Origin: Acidimicrobiales bacterium
GTDB taxonomy: Bacteria > Actinomycetota > Acidimicrobiia > Acidimicrobiales > UBA8592
Assembly (NCBI GenBank): GCA_022425805.1
Contig: JAKMEQ010000057.1
Span: 1-41,854 of the forward strand
Length of the DNA stretch: 41,854 nt
Reading direction: 5' to 3'
The translations under genes and the position numbers were made by a program. A model generated the notes under the pieces. It had not been told where the DNA came from. It was given only the letters and a program-made list of their open reading frames with translations, and did no database searches. Positions 16,194 through 23,512 of this stretch are shown here, piece by piece (position 1 is the stretch's first letter; each line of letters begins with the position of its first letter).

Positions 16194-18950
16194 TCAGCTA
16201 CATCCGCTTGTATTTCCACAGCTCCGGCATGTATAGCAACTGCCCGATCGGTACATTTGGACCCCACATTGCATACAGAAGGGCGCATCAGACTCCATCG
16301 AAAGATGATCCCCACCCGAAGCAAGAAAGCTTTCCCCTGAAGGTGGATCGGGCTTAATGTCTATACCTTGATCGGTAATAGCAGCAGCTTCTTCGATACC
16401 AGGGAGAGTTGGTTGAATACGTTCCCCAGTCGTAAAAATATTAAGAGCTGATCGATGCTCCTGCGTAAGGTACGCAACTGAAAGACGCCGAAACAAATAG
16501 TCAATGAGGCTAGAAGCTATTCTCAGGTCCGGATCATCCGTTATACCCGCTGGTTCAAACCGCATCCCAACAAATGCTCGGACATACGCATCCAACGGAA
16601 CTCCGTATTGAAGGCCGTAACTGACTGCCATTGCAAACCCATCCATAATCCCAGCCAGGGTACTCCCTTGTTTACTCACACGAATGAATATTTCTCCGGG
16701 GCGACCGTCATCATATTCTCCGACGGTTACGAATCCTTTACAATCCGCTACGCGGAATTCAAATGTCTTGCTAGATCGTAAACGGGGCAAACGTTCACGT
16801 TGAGGTTTCGCCATTGAAGAGAGCAGGGATTCAGCAGCGTGAGCGAGAGGATCCTCACTCTCCGAATTATTCACAGATAATGGTTGAGCAATTTTACAAT
16901 TGTCGCGGTATACCGCCAATGCTTTCACTCCCAGCTTCCACGCTTCCATATACAACTGTTCAATTTCTTCCACTGTTGCATTTTGAGACAAGTTAGCTGT
17001 CTTAGAAATCGCTCCGGACAAAAACGGCTGTACTGCCGCCATCATCCGCACATGACCGAGAGGCTCAATAATATGATCTCCCATAGAGCAAGCAAAAACG
17101 GGAAGGTGCTCTTGCTTAAGGTGTGGAGCTCCTTTTACGCTTCCGTGTCCATCAATGTGTTGAAGAATTTCTTCTTTTTGTTCAGTGTTGTAACCGAGAT
17201 GTTGCAAAGCACGGGATACCGTCTGGTTAACGATAGAAATCGTACCTCCGCCAACTAAAGTTTTAGTTTTTTTCAGCGCCAACTCCGGTTCGACTCCAGT
17301 GGTATCACAATCCATCATGAAACTTATAGTCCCCGTTGGAGCTAAGACTGTGACTTGGGCATTACGCACTCCATCGTGCTCTGCGAAGCGAAGCACGTTA
17401 TCCCAAACTTCCACAGCCGCGGCTGTCAATGCTGGTGGTACCACTTCACTGGGAGGTATTTCTGCAACAGCATTCCGGTGCATATCAAAGATAGAAATCA
17501 CTGCTTCCCTATTCAATTCAAACCCTTCGAAAGCTCCAAGCCTGGCCGCTATCTGTGCAGATGTTCGGTAAGCCTCACCGGTCATGACTGCAGTGATTGT
17601 TGCTGCTAGGGATCTCGCTTCTTCCGAGTCGTAGGGTATTCCTTGCGCCATCAATAACGCGCCCAGATTTGTGTAGCCGAGCCCCAATTGACGGAATTTC
17701 CTTGCATTGGTTCCGATCTTCTCTGTTGGATAATACGAGCGCGAAACAAGCATCTCTTGCGCACTTATCATGATCCGGACTGCATGCCTAAACCCATCCA
17801 CATCAAAGCCTGAATCATCTCTAAAGAATGACAGAAGGTTCAAAGAACTTAAATTGCACGCCGAGTCATCTAAGTGCACATATTCGCTACACGGGTTACT
17901 TCCATTTATTCGGCCGCTAATTGGTGTCGTATGCCACCGGTTGATCGTCGTGTCATATTGAATCCCCGGATCAGCGCATCTCCAAGCAGCATCAGCGATC
18001 GTACGGAATAGTTCACGCGCTTTAACCGTTTTCACAATTTCACCAGTCGTACGAGCTATCAGATTCCAATCTAAATCTTCTTCAACTGCCCTCATAAATT
18101 CGTCACTGACGCGAACAGAATTGTTCGCGTTCTGATATTGCAAAGAGAACAGATCAGTCCCGTCCACACCCATATCGAATCCTGCATTACGCAGTACCCG
18201 AGCTTTCTCTTCCTCTTTCACCTTCGTCCAAATAAATTCCTCGATGTCCGGATGGTCAACATCAAGAATGACCATTTTTGCTGCCCGTCGGGTTTTTCCT
18301 CCAGACTTAATCGTTCCGGCGCTAGCGTCAGCACCTCTCATGAAACTAACCGGACCGCTAGGGGAACCCCCTCCATCTATCTTCTCTGAACTTGCACGAA
18401 TACGACTCAGATTAGCCCCTGCCCCCGAGCCCCCTTTAAAGATTCTTCCCTCTTCCACATACCATTTGAGTATTCCATCCATGGTGTCCTCAACAGACAA
18501 TATGAAGCAAGCTGAACTCTGCTGAGGGGTATCTGGAACCCCTATATTGAACCAAACTGGAGAGTTAAAGGATGCGTATTGGTGCACAAGAAGATATTTC
18601 AGTTCATCCATAAAGACATTCCGTTCTTCTCCGTTAGCGAAATATCCATCCTCTTGACCCCAATGAGAGATCTGACCCACAACACGATCGATTAATTCCT
18701 TCAGCGAAGATTCCCTCTGAGGAGTCTCCAGTTCCCCGCGAAAATATTTCTGCGAAACTATATTGCTTGCTGTAGATGACCATGACTCCGGAAATTCCAC
18801 ATTATTCTGACAAAAAGCCACGGATCCATCTGTCCAATTCACAATACGAGCGTCACGCTTCTCCCATTTGAGACCCTCATATGGGCTCTGGTCGCCGCAA
18901 GTTCGCCGCCTGCTAAAACCTATAGATGGAATATGATTTACTTCAGCCAT
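16194..18950 (-). CDS. nrdJ: Class II (adenosylcobalamin-dependent) ribonucleoside-diphosphate reductase
   Basis: Makes deoxyribonucleotides with a B12-derived radical, so it works with or without oxygen. Seen: SFNSPVWFNIG, GGSGAGANLSRIR, SGGKTRRAAKM, the catalytic NPCSEY followed by DDSACNLSSLNL, and APTGTISFMMDCDTTGVEP. The C-terminal region carries a zinc ribbon (CMQCGVQMYRSGSCYTCRSC), as in the NrdJ family. The protein has 918 residues, within the family range, and no N-terminal ATP-cone is apparent. The ATG has AAAGG five nt upstream. No cobalamin riboswitch box is seen upstream; instead the leader holds an inverted repeat and DnaA-box-like repeats. It is divergent from the RibD-like reductase. 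Confidence 0.95.
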   Translation of the reverse strand: MAEVNHIPSIGFSRRRTCGDQSPYEGLKWEKRDARIVNWTDGSVAFCQNNVEFPESWSSTASNIVSQKYFRGELETPQRESSLKELIDRVVGQISHWGQEDGYFANGEERNVFMDELKYLLVHQYASFNSPVWFNIGVPDTPQQSSACFILSVEDTMDGILKWYVEEGRIFKGGSGAGANLSRIRASSEKIDGGGSPSGPVSFMRGADASAGTIKSGGKTRRAAKMVILDVDHPDIEEFIWTKVKEEEKARVLRNAGFDMGVDGTDLFSLQYQNANNSVRVSDEFMRAVEEDLDWNLIARTTGEIVKTVKARELFRTIADAAWRCADPGIQYDTTINRWHTTPISGRINGSNPCSEYVHLDDSACNLSSLNLLSFFRDDSGFDVDGFRHAVRIMISAQEMLVSRSYYPTEKIGTNARKFRQLGLGYTNLGALLMAQGIPYDSEEARSLAATITAVMTGEAYRTSAQIAARLGAFEGFELNREAVISIFDMHRNAVAEIPPSEVVPPALTAAAVEVWDNVLRFAEHDGVRNAQVTVLAPTGTISFMMDCDTTGVEPELALKKTKTLVGGGTISIVNQTVSRALQHLGYNTEQKEEILQHIDGHGSVKGAPHLKQEHLPVFACSMGDHIIEPLGHVRMMAAVQPFLSGAISKTANLSQNATVEEIEQLYMEAWKLGVKALAVYRDNCKIAQPLSVNNSESEDPLAHAAESLLSSMAKPQRERLPRLRSSKTFEFRVADCKGFVTVGEYDDGRPGEIFIRVSKQGSTLAGIMDGFAMAVSYGLQYGVPLDAYVRAFVGMRFEPAGITDDPDLRIASSLIDYLFRRLSVAYLTQEHRSALNIFTTGERIQPTLPGIEEAAAITDQGIDIKPDPPSGESFLASGGDHLSMESDAPFCMQCGVQMYRSGSCYTCRSCGNTSGCS

Positions 18951-19005
18951 AAAAACCTTTACGTTTAATCAAGCCTTGAATAACTCCGGCCTAGCTTCAA
19001 AGAAC

Positions 19006-19037
19006 AATCATGGATTTCCTTTACTGGGACCATGATT
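19006..19037. repeat. Inverted repeat in the nrdJ upstream region
   Basis: AATCATGG (19006-19013) and CCATGATT (19030-19037) are perfect 8-bp inverted arms 16 nt apart. A second inverted pair, ACTGGG (19023-19028) and CCCAGT (19039-19044), interleaves with it. It lies 56-87 nt upstream of the nrdJ start. It may be an operator or an RNA hairpin in the nrdJ leader. The match is not to the NrdR-box consensus I know. Confidence 0.4.
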
Positions 19038-19087
19038 CCCCAGTTAACGTCAAATTTAGTACTTCAACTAAAACTACATTGACTAAC

Positions 19088-19130
19088 TGTGGATTACCAT
19101 TGGAATAATTGTGGATTTCTTTGTGGATTA
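19088..19130 (+). promoter_or_regulatory. Three DnaA-box-like TGTGGATT repeats between nrdJ and the RibD-like gene
   Basis: TGTGGATTA (19088-19096), TGTGGATTT (19110-19118) and TGTGGATTA (19122-19130) are same-orientation repeats. Their complement TAATCCACA differs by one base from the DnaA box TTATCCACA; the middle one differs by two. DnaA control of ribonucleotide reductase genes is known in E. coli (nrdAB). Binding here is inference. Confidence 0.4.
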
Positions 19131-19164
19131 ATTCTTAATTTTCCCCAGAAGAAACGGATACGTT

Positions 19165-19902
19165 ATGAATATGGACATTGATCTCAATCAATTACTAGAA
19201 ACCTATATAACTGACAAGAGAAACCATCCTTCTGGGTCACCATGGACCATGTTGAATATGATTTCTTCCAAAAACGGCCTCGCTACATACAACGGTAAAT
19301 CTGGTCCGTTAGGCGGACCTGCGGACAAGGCACTATTCCGGACGCTTCGAGGGCTAGCGGATGTAATTCTGGTAGCAGCTGGAACCGTCCGGTCGGAAGA
19401 GTACTCGGTTCCCATCATTTCCGAAAAAACTGCACAAATTCGCGGGAGACTACATAAGGCCGAATTACCGACGATCGTTGTCATAAGCAACAGCCTTAAT
19501 CTTGACCCCTTTTCACCACTCTTCACCAGCGTGAACTACCGTCCAGCAATACTTACATCTACTTCATCTCCCAAGCATAAAGAAGAAGAGCTACGTGCAG
19601 TTGCAGATGTCTTCAGCACAACAGGCGACCATGTAAATCTTGCGGAAGCGATACCTTACCTTGGGAAATCATATGGTCCTCTAATCCTTGTCGAAGGTGG
19701 GCCAAATCTTAATAGTCAGCTAGTAGAACTAGACCTATTCGATGAATTGTGCATTACGACCAGTCCAATAGTTTCTTCTGACGAAGGGTCTCCGTCAATA
19801 ACTACTAGCGCTCATTACGATCAGAATGAAATGACCCTTGACCGAGTATTGAAAGTAGATAGTTTTTCTTTTAAGAGATATCTCAGGAATCTTTCACGTT
19901 AA
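19165..19902 (+). CDS. Stand-alone RibD C-terminal (dihydrofolate-reductase-like) domain protein
   Basis: A 245-residue protein matching the reductase half of RibD: SPWTMLNMISSKNGLATYNG, then FRTLRGLADVILVAAGTVRSEEY, LPTIVVISNS, and ILVEGGPNLNSQLVE near the end. It has no N-terminal cytidine-deaminase-like zinc domain. Actinobacteria often carry such pyrimidine-reductase-family proteins, which may reduce 5-amino-6-ribosylaminouracil phosphate in riboflavin synthesis or act on another NADPH substrate. The ribE-ribBA-ribH operon about 8 kb away fits the riboflavin role but does not prove it. It is divergent from nrdJ. The deaminase half is not in this window. Confidence 0.82.
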   Translation: MNMDIDLNQLLETYITDKRNHPSGSPWTMLNMISSKNGLATYNGKSGPLGGPADKALFRTLRGLADVILVAAGTVRSEEYSVPIISEKTAQIRGRLHKAELPTIVVISNSLNLDPFSPLFTSVNYRPAILTSTSSPKHKEEELRAVADVFSTTGDHVNLAEAIPYLGKSYGPLILVEGGPNLNSQLVELDLFDELCITTSPIVSSDEGSPSITTSAHYDQNEMTLDRVLKVDSFSFKRYLRNLSR

Positions 19903-19953
19903 AACCGTATCACTTTCTTTAGCCTCGCTTTTACCGTTGGCTTCAAAAGCTTG

Positions 19954-20367
19954 TCAATTACTAAGTATCAGCCGTTGTCCAATAGAAATTGAGCTCCCAC
20001 CGTTCAGCGCAGATAAACGATCGACAGTATCACGAGGGTCTCCGTCAGAATCAATAGCAGTTGCTATCGACCACAAAGTTTCACCAGGTGCAACAACATG
20101 CACTTCTCTGGGAGCACTGCTAGAAAGACCTGCTCCTACCTTCGTTTCACCAACACCAATGACCATTGTTAGCGCAGTCCAAAAAAGAGCACCTATGACC
20201 ATAAGTATCGCTCCAAGGAAAATTCGCCTCCACAGAAACACCCAATTAGACGTTGAACTTCGAGTCTCGGCACGGAAATCAAAGGGAAGGTCGTTCACGC
20301 TATCAATTGGCATTTCTTCCATCGAAAGGTCCTGAAGAACTGGATTAAAAGTAACTGTGTTTCTCAT
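19954..20367 (-). CDS. LysM-domain membrane protein divergent from lexA; candidate SOS-induced cell-division inhibitor (YneA/Rv2719c-like arrangement)
   Basis: Starting at 20367 the protein has 137 residues: a cytoplasmic N-terminus, one membrane span (about 49-72, IFLGAILMVIGALFWTALTM), and an external LysM domain (about 89-135) with VVAPGETLWSIA and GGSSISIGQRLIL, expected to bind peptidoglycan. GGGAG lies nine nt before this ATG. Longer starts at 20415 and 20433 have poorer ribosome-binding sites but are possible (up to 159 residues). The gene diverges from lexA across four LexA boxes, and a TATAAT hexamer abuts one box. In Bacillus (YneA) and Mycobacterium (Rv2719c), lexA-adjacent LysM membrane proteins delay division after DNA damage. 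Function is inferred from this context and topology, not close sequence similarity. Confidence 0.8.
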   Translation of the reverse strand: MRNTVTFNPVLQDLSMEEMPIDSVNDLPFDFRAETRSSTSNWVFLWRRIFLGAILMVIGALFWTALTMVIGVGETKVGAGLSSSAPREVHVVAPGETLWSIATAIDSDGDPRDTVDRLSALNGGSSISIGQRLILSN

Positions 20368-20445
20368 GTCAATATTCTCCCAGTGGGGTGTGACAAAATT
20401 TACTTGTGAATGCATTTTTGTATTTTCTTTCATAATCCTTGACTT

Positions 20446-20489
20446 CGAACTATTGTTCGGCGAACATAGGTTCTGCGAACATTTGTTCC
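20446..20489. promoter_or_regulatory. Three tandem LexA boxes in exact 15-bp register
   Basis: CGAACTATTGTTCG (20446-20459), CGAACATAGGTTCT (20461-20474) and CGAACATTTGTTCC (20476-20489) follow one another with a single G between them. They match the Gram-positive LexA box CGAAC-N4-GTTCG with 0, 1 and 1 mismatches in the half-sites. They lie between the predicted LysM-gene promoter and its coding region. Confidence 0.92.
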
Positions 20490-20498
20490 TATACTAAT

Positions 20499-20518
20499 AT
20501 TATACGAACATATGTTCG
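20499..20518 (-). promoter_or_regulatory. LysM-gene promoter -10 with overlapping fourth LexA box
   Basis: A perfect 14-bp palindromic LexA box, CGAACATATGTTCG (20505-20518), directly abuts TATAAT (20499-20504, minus strand). A weak -35 (TTGTAA, 20520-20525) lies just beyond the box, so bound LexA would cover the promoter spacer. The same box is also upstream of lexA on the plus strand, where a tentative -10 TAGAAT is at 20535-20540. Confidence 0.75.
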
Positions 20519-20585
20519 ATTACAACAGTGTAATTAGAATAAATTAAGCAAAGCCACTCAAGCACAGGGAAACAGCAGGAATAAA

Positions 20586-21233
20586 ATGGTTGAAAATGCT
20601 CTAACGAAGCGACAAACACAAATTTTGGAATTCATCGATAGCGCTATTCGTCAGAAAGGGTATCCCCCGACTATCCGGGAAATTGGCCAAGCCGTTGGCC
20701 TAAATTCGCCTTCGACAGTTCACAACCATCTAAACACCCTTCAAGACCGTGGATACCTTCGCCGTGACCCAACTAAGAATCGTGCAATCGAAGTGCATTG
20801 GGATGCTGGGTCTGGTGCAATAATTGATCGCCGTCCTGTAACGCATGTACCACTAATCGGTGATGTCGCTGCCGGTTCTGGAGTTCTGGCTGCACAAAAT
20901 GTCGAGGAAGTAATGCCTCTCCCCTCTGACTTAACTGGGGATGGTGAACTATTTATGTTACGCGTACGCGGTGATTCAATGATTGAAGTAGGAATCTTCA
21001 ATGGAGACTTTGTAGTCGCTAAGAAACAAGTCACAGCAGACCAAGGCGACATTGTTGTCGCTGGGATTGCAGGAGAGGAAGCCACCGTTAAGACATTCAA
21101 CACCGAAGGGAGCGATGTCATTCTGACCCCTGCGAATTCGACAATGTCACCGATGAGGTTTACGTCAGCGGACCAAATCGAAAACCCACTACTCATTTTC
21201 GGAAAAGTGGTAACCGTTCTCCGAAAACTCTAA
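20586..21233 (+). CDS. lexA: SOS response repressor LexA
   Basis: Repressor and self-cleaving protease of the SOS response. An N-terminal winged helix (1-70) includes LTKRQTQILEFI and PPTIREIGQAVGLNSPSTVH. The autocleavage site is Ala96-Gly97 (DVAAGS), and the catalytic dyad is Ser131 (GDSM) and Lys169 (ATVKTF). All functional residues are present in 215 residues, a normal length. AGGA precedes the ATG by about six nt. It is autoregulated, judging by the four LexA boxes upstream, and its operator is shared with the divergent LysM gene. Its stop overlaps the convergent dapE stop by 3-4 nt. Confidence 0.97.
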   Translation: MVENALTKRQTQILEFIDSAIRQKGYPPTIREIGQAVGLNSPSTVHNHLNTLQDRGYLRRDPTKNRAIEVHWDAGSGAIIDRRPVTHVPLIGDVAAGSGVLAAQNVEEVMPLPSDLTGDGELFMLRVRGDSMIEVGIFNGDFVVAKKQVTADQGDIVVAGIAGEEATVKTFNTEGSDVILTPANSTMSPMRFTSADQIENPLLIFGKVVTVLRKL

Positions 21234-22300
21234 AGTCCGGATTCCATTAAGTTCTTGAGGACCAGAAAGCAAGAATCGACTGCAGTTTTTGTAACTCGTT
21301 CATCTCGGGTATGCGCTAAAGTCGCATCTCCTGGTCCGAAATTCGCTGCCGGAACTCCACGCTGATCAAAGAACGCCACGTCAGTCCAACCAAGTTTTCC
21401 CTGAACTTCGAGATCATAACGCCCTATCATTGCTGCAAGTACTGGGTTCGAAAGACCGGGTTTAGCTGGAGGAGCTGAGTCAACCAGAGAAAGAGTGTCA
21501 CTCGAATTGAGAACTGGTGCAAAGAGTTCTCTGACATAATTTTCTGCTTCGTCAACACTCCGATCCGGAGCAACCCGATGGTTGATGGTCAATGACGAGG
21601 CATCAGGAACTACATTCCCAGCGATGCCTCCTTCGACTCTGACCGCTTGGAGCGCTTCACGGTATTGACACCCTTCGATAACTGGTCGACGCTCTTCGTA
21701 CTGATTGAGTATCTCAAATATTGCTCCTAAGCGGTGGATTGCATTGTCTCCCATCCATGGACGAGCTGTGTGTGCTCTTTGCCCATTTAGCTCTAATACA
21801 AAGCGCATAGTTCCTTGGCACCCAGCCTCCACGGTACCTGACGTGGGCTCCCCTAAAAGGGCTAGATCAGCAGATAACAGCTCCGAATTCGACAATACAA
21901 TCTCTTTCAAGCCACTATGCTCTGAAGCAACCTCTTCACGGGCATAAAAAACAAAGGTCATATCAAATGCAGGATTCGGGACTGTCTCCGCTAAGGAAAG
22001 CATAACCGCTAACCCCCCCTTCATATCAGCTGCTCCAAGACCCCAAATGGTCTCACCTTCTATACGAATGTCAGCGTTATCGCTTGGAGGAACTGTATCA
22101 GTATGCCCACCTAGCAAAAGACGAAAGTTTTTCCCGAAGTCCGTTCGCGCGACTAGATTATCGCCGATCCGAGACGTTTCTAACCAAGGAATACCTTCTA
22201 GGCGAATTTGTAAGAAATCGACTATCTCCCTCTCTTCGAAACTCACCGAGGGTATCCCAACCAACGTTCTAGTTAATTCAAATGGGTCTGGTTCGCTCAC
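21230..22300 (-). CDS. dapE: Succinyl-diaminopimelate desuccinylase
   Basis: M20-family zinc peptidase that removes succinate from N-succinyl-LL-diaminopimelate in lysine and peptidoglycan precursor synthesis. Metal-binding motifs seen: GGHTDTVPP, GLGAADMKGG, AREEVASEHSG with the catalytic and ligand Glu, GEPTSG, and the C-terminal LAHTRDE with the last His. Length 356 residues is normal. It follows dapC on the same strand with a 117-nt gap and ends against lexA tail-to-tail. Together with dapC it implies the succinylase branch of the DAP pathway. Related M20 amidohydrolases look alike, but the neighbouring dap genes support this name. Confidence 0.93.
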   Translation of the reverse strand: MSEPDPFELTRTLVGIPSVSFEEREIVDFLQIRLEGIPWLETSRIGDNLVARTDFGKNFRLLLGGHTDTVPPSDNADIRIEGETIWGLGAADMKGGLAVMLSLAETVPNPAFDMTFVFYAREEVASEHSGLKEIVLSNSELLSADLALLGEPTSGTVEAGCQGTMRFVLELNGQRAHTARPWMGDNAIHRLGAIFEILNQYEERRPVIEGCQYREALQAVRVEGGIAGNVVPDASSLTINHRVAPDRSVDEAENYVRELFAPVLNSSDTLSLVDSAPPAKPGLSNPVLAAMIGRYDLEVQGKLGWTDVAFFDQRGVPAANFGPGDATLAHTRDERVTKTAVDSCFLVLKNLMESGL

Positions 22301-22417
22301 TAGAAATTCCTCACTTGTCTTTATTCTACTTTCTTGAGTTTTACCTTGATTGCCAACAGGTTCAAGGTATTAACGTGAATTTTTTCCTGTTCAAGTTAAT
22401 TTAGTTCGACAACATCT

Positions 22418-23512
22418 CTAAATTCTTTTCGTTATTAAATCTAGTGTTTCGAGAGGCTGAACTGCAGCAACTCGTACGTGCCTCGGGGATCCAAAAAAAC
22501 TGCCTGGAGTTACCAATACACCAACTTTAGATGCAAAATGATCTACAAGTTCCCATGGGTTTTGCGACCCACTATCAATCCAAAGGTAAAAAGACCCTTC
22601 TGGGAAGACTGTTGAGATACCCATGGAATCGAAACAAGACTGAAGAAAAAGTAATCGCTGTCGGTACTTAGATCGTTGCTCTACTACATGAGCGTCATCA
22701 GAATACGCTACTGTCGCAGCGGCTTGGACAGGTCCTGGAACCATCTTTCCTGCGTGTTTGCGAATCTCTTTAAACCATCGGACAAGCTCGACATCTCCGG
22801 CATAGAAACCAGCCCTTAAGCCTGCAAGGTTGGAACGTTTCGACAAAGAATGAACAGCTACTACCCCTTCTGTCCCCTTACTAAGAATAGTTCTCGGCTT
22901 ATCTGCCCAAGTAAATTCTGCGTAACATTCATCACTAAATACAGGTATTTGGTGCTCCCTTCCCCAATCAGCGATGGGGTCCAGATTATTTAAAACTCCG
23001 GTGGGGTTACTGGGTGAATTGACCCAAATCATCAAAGCTCTTTCAATATCGCTTTGGGCTATGTCAGATAACTGTGGTTGCCAATGCTCGTTGACCGGAA
23101 CAGGAACAGCCCGACAACCAGAAAGGTGAGCCCCCATCGCATAGGAAGGGTAACTAACTGCAGGGTACAACACCGTATCCTTATCAGGTTTCAGCAAACG
23201 GAGATACCCAGGTGCCGAAACTACAAATTCTTTCGTACCTATACATGCTGCGATATTTGTTTCCACATCGAGGTCCACATCAAATAGTCGCTTCATCCAC
23301 TGCAGGCAACTCTCAAGATAAGGGTACGACCCCACAGACTGCGGGTAGCTTCTCTCACTACCCGATTGAGCCAATGCGTCCACTACTTCAGGTGGTGGAG
23401 GATCGCAAGGTGTTCCAACAGATAGATCCACCACACCACCCGGGTGATCGTTAGCGATCATCCGGTATGGATTTAGTAGATCATACGGATATGGAGGAAG
23501 TTCAAATGACAT
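22418..23512 (-). CDS. dapC: N-succinyldiaminopimelate aminotransferase
   Basis: PLP-dependent class I/II aminotransferase converting N-succinyl-2-amino-6-ketopimelate to N-succinyl-LL-diaminopimelate. Seen: LPPYPYDLLNPYR at the N-terminus, VDLSVGTPCDPPP, YPQSVGSYPYLES, NSPSNPTGVL, FSDECYAEFTW, and the PLP lysine in HSLSKRSNLAGLRAGF. The ATG at 23512 (364 residues) gives an N-terminus like actinobacterial DapC; a GTG at 23527 would add five residues. The start overlaps the hflX stop. It lies between hflX and dapE, which supports the DAP assignment. Confidence 0.92.
   Translation of the reverse strand: MSFELPPYPYDLLNPYRMIANDHPGGVVDLSVGTPCDPPPPEVVDALAQSGSERSYPQSVGSYPYLESCLQWMKRLFDVDLDVETNIAACIGTKEFVVSAPGYLRLLKPDKDTVLYPAVSYPSYAMGAHLSGCRAVPVPVNEHWQPQLSDIAQSDIERALMIWVNSPSNPTGVLNNLDPIADWGREHQIPVFSDECYAEFTWADKPRTILSKGTEGVVAVHSLSKRSNLAGLRAGFYAGDVELVRWFKEIRKHAGKMVPGPVQAAATVAYSDDAHVVEQRSKYRQRLLFLQSCFDSMGISTVFPEGSFYLWIDSGSQNPWELVDHFASKVGVLVTPGSFFGSPRHVRVAAVQPLETLDLITKRI

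Noticed and set aside
18951-19164. Cobalamin riboswitch before nrdJ
   Set aside because: No B12-box-like GCCACTG on the nrdJ strand, and the region is too short for a full aptamer plus promoter.
22364-22417. Repeated TTGAAC(A/C)(A/G)G motifs between dapC and dapE as an operator or promoter
   Set aside because: The two copies are short and imperfect, and the candidate -10 (TAATAC) is weak; not distinguishable from chance.
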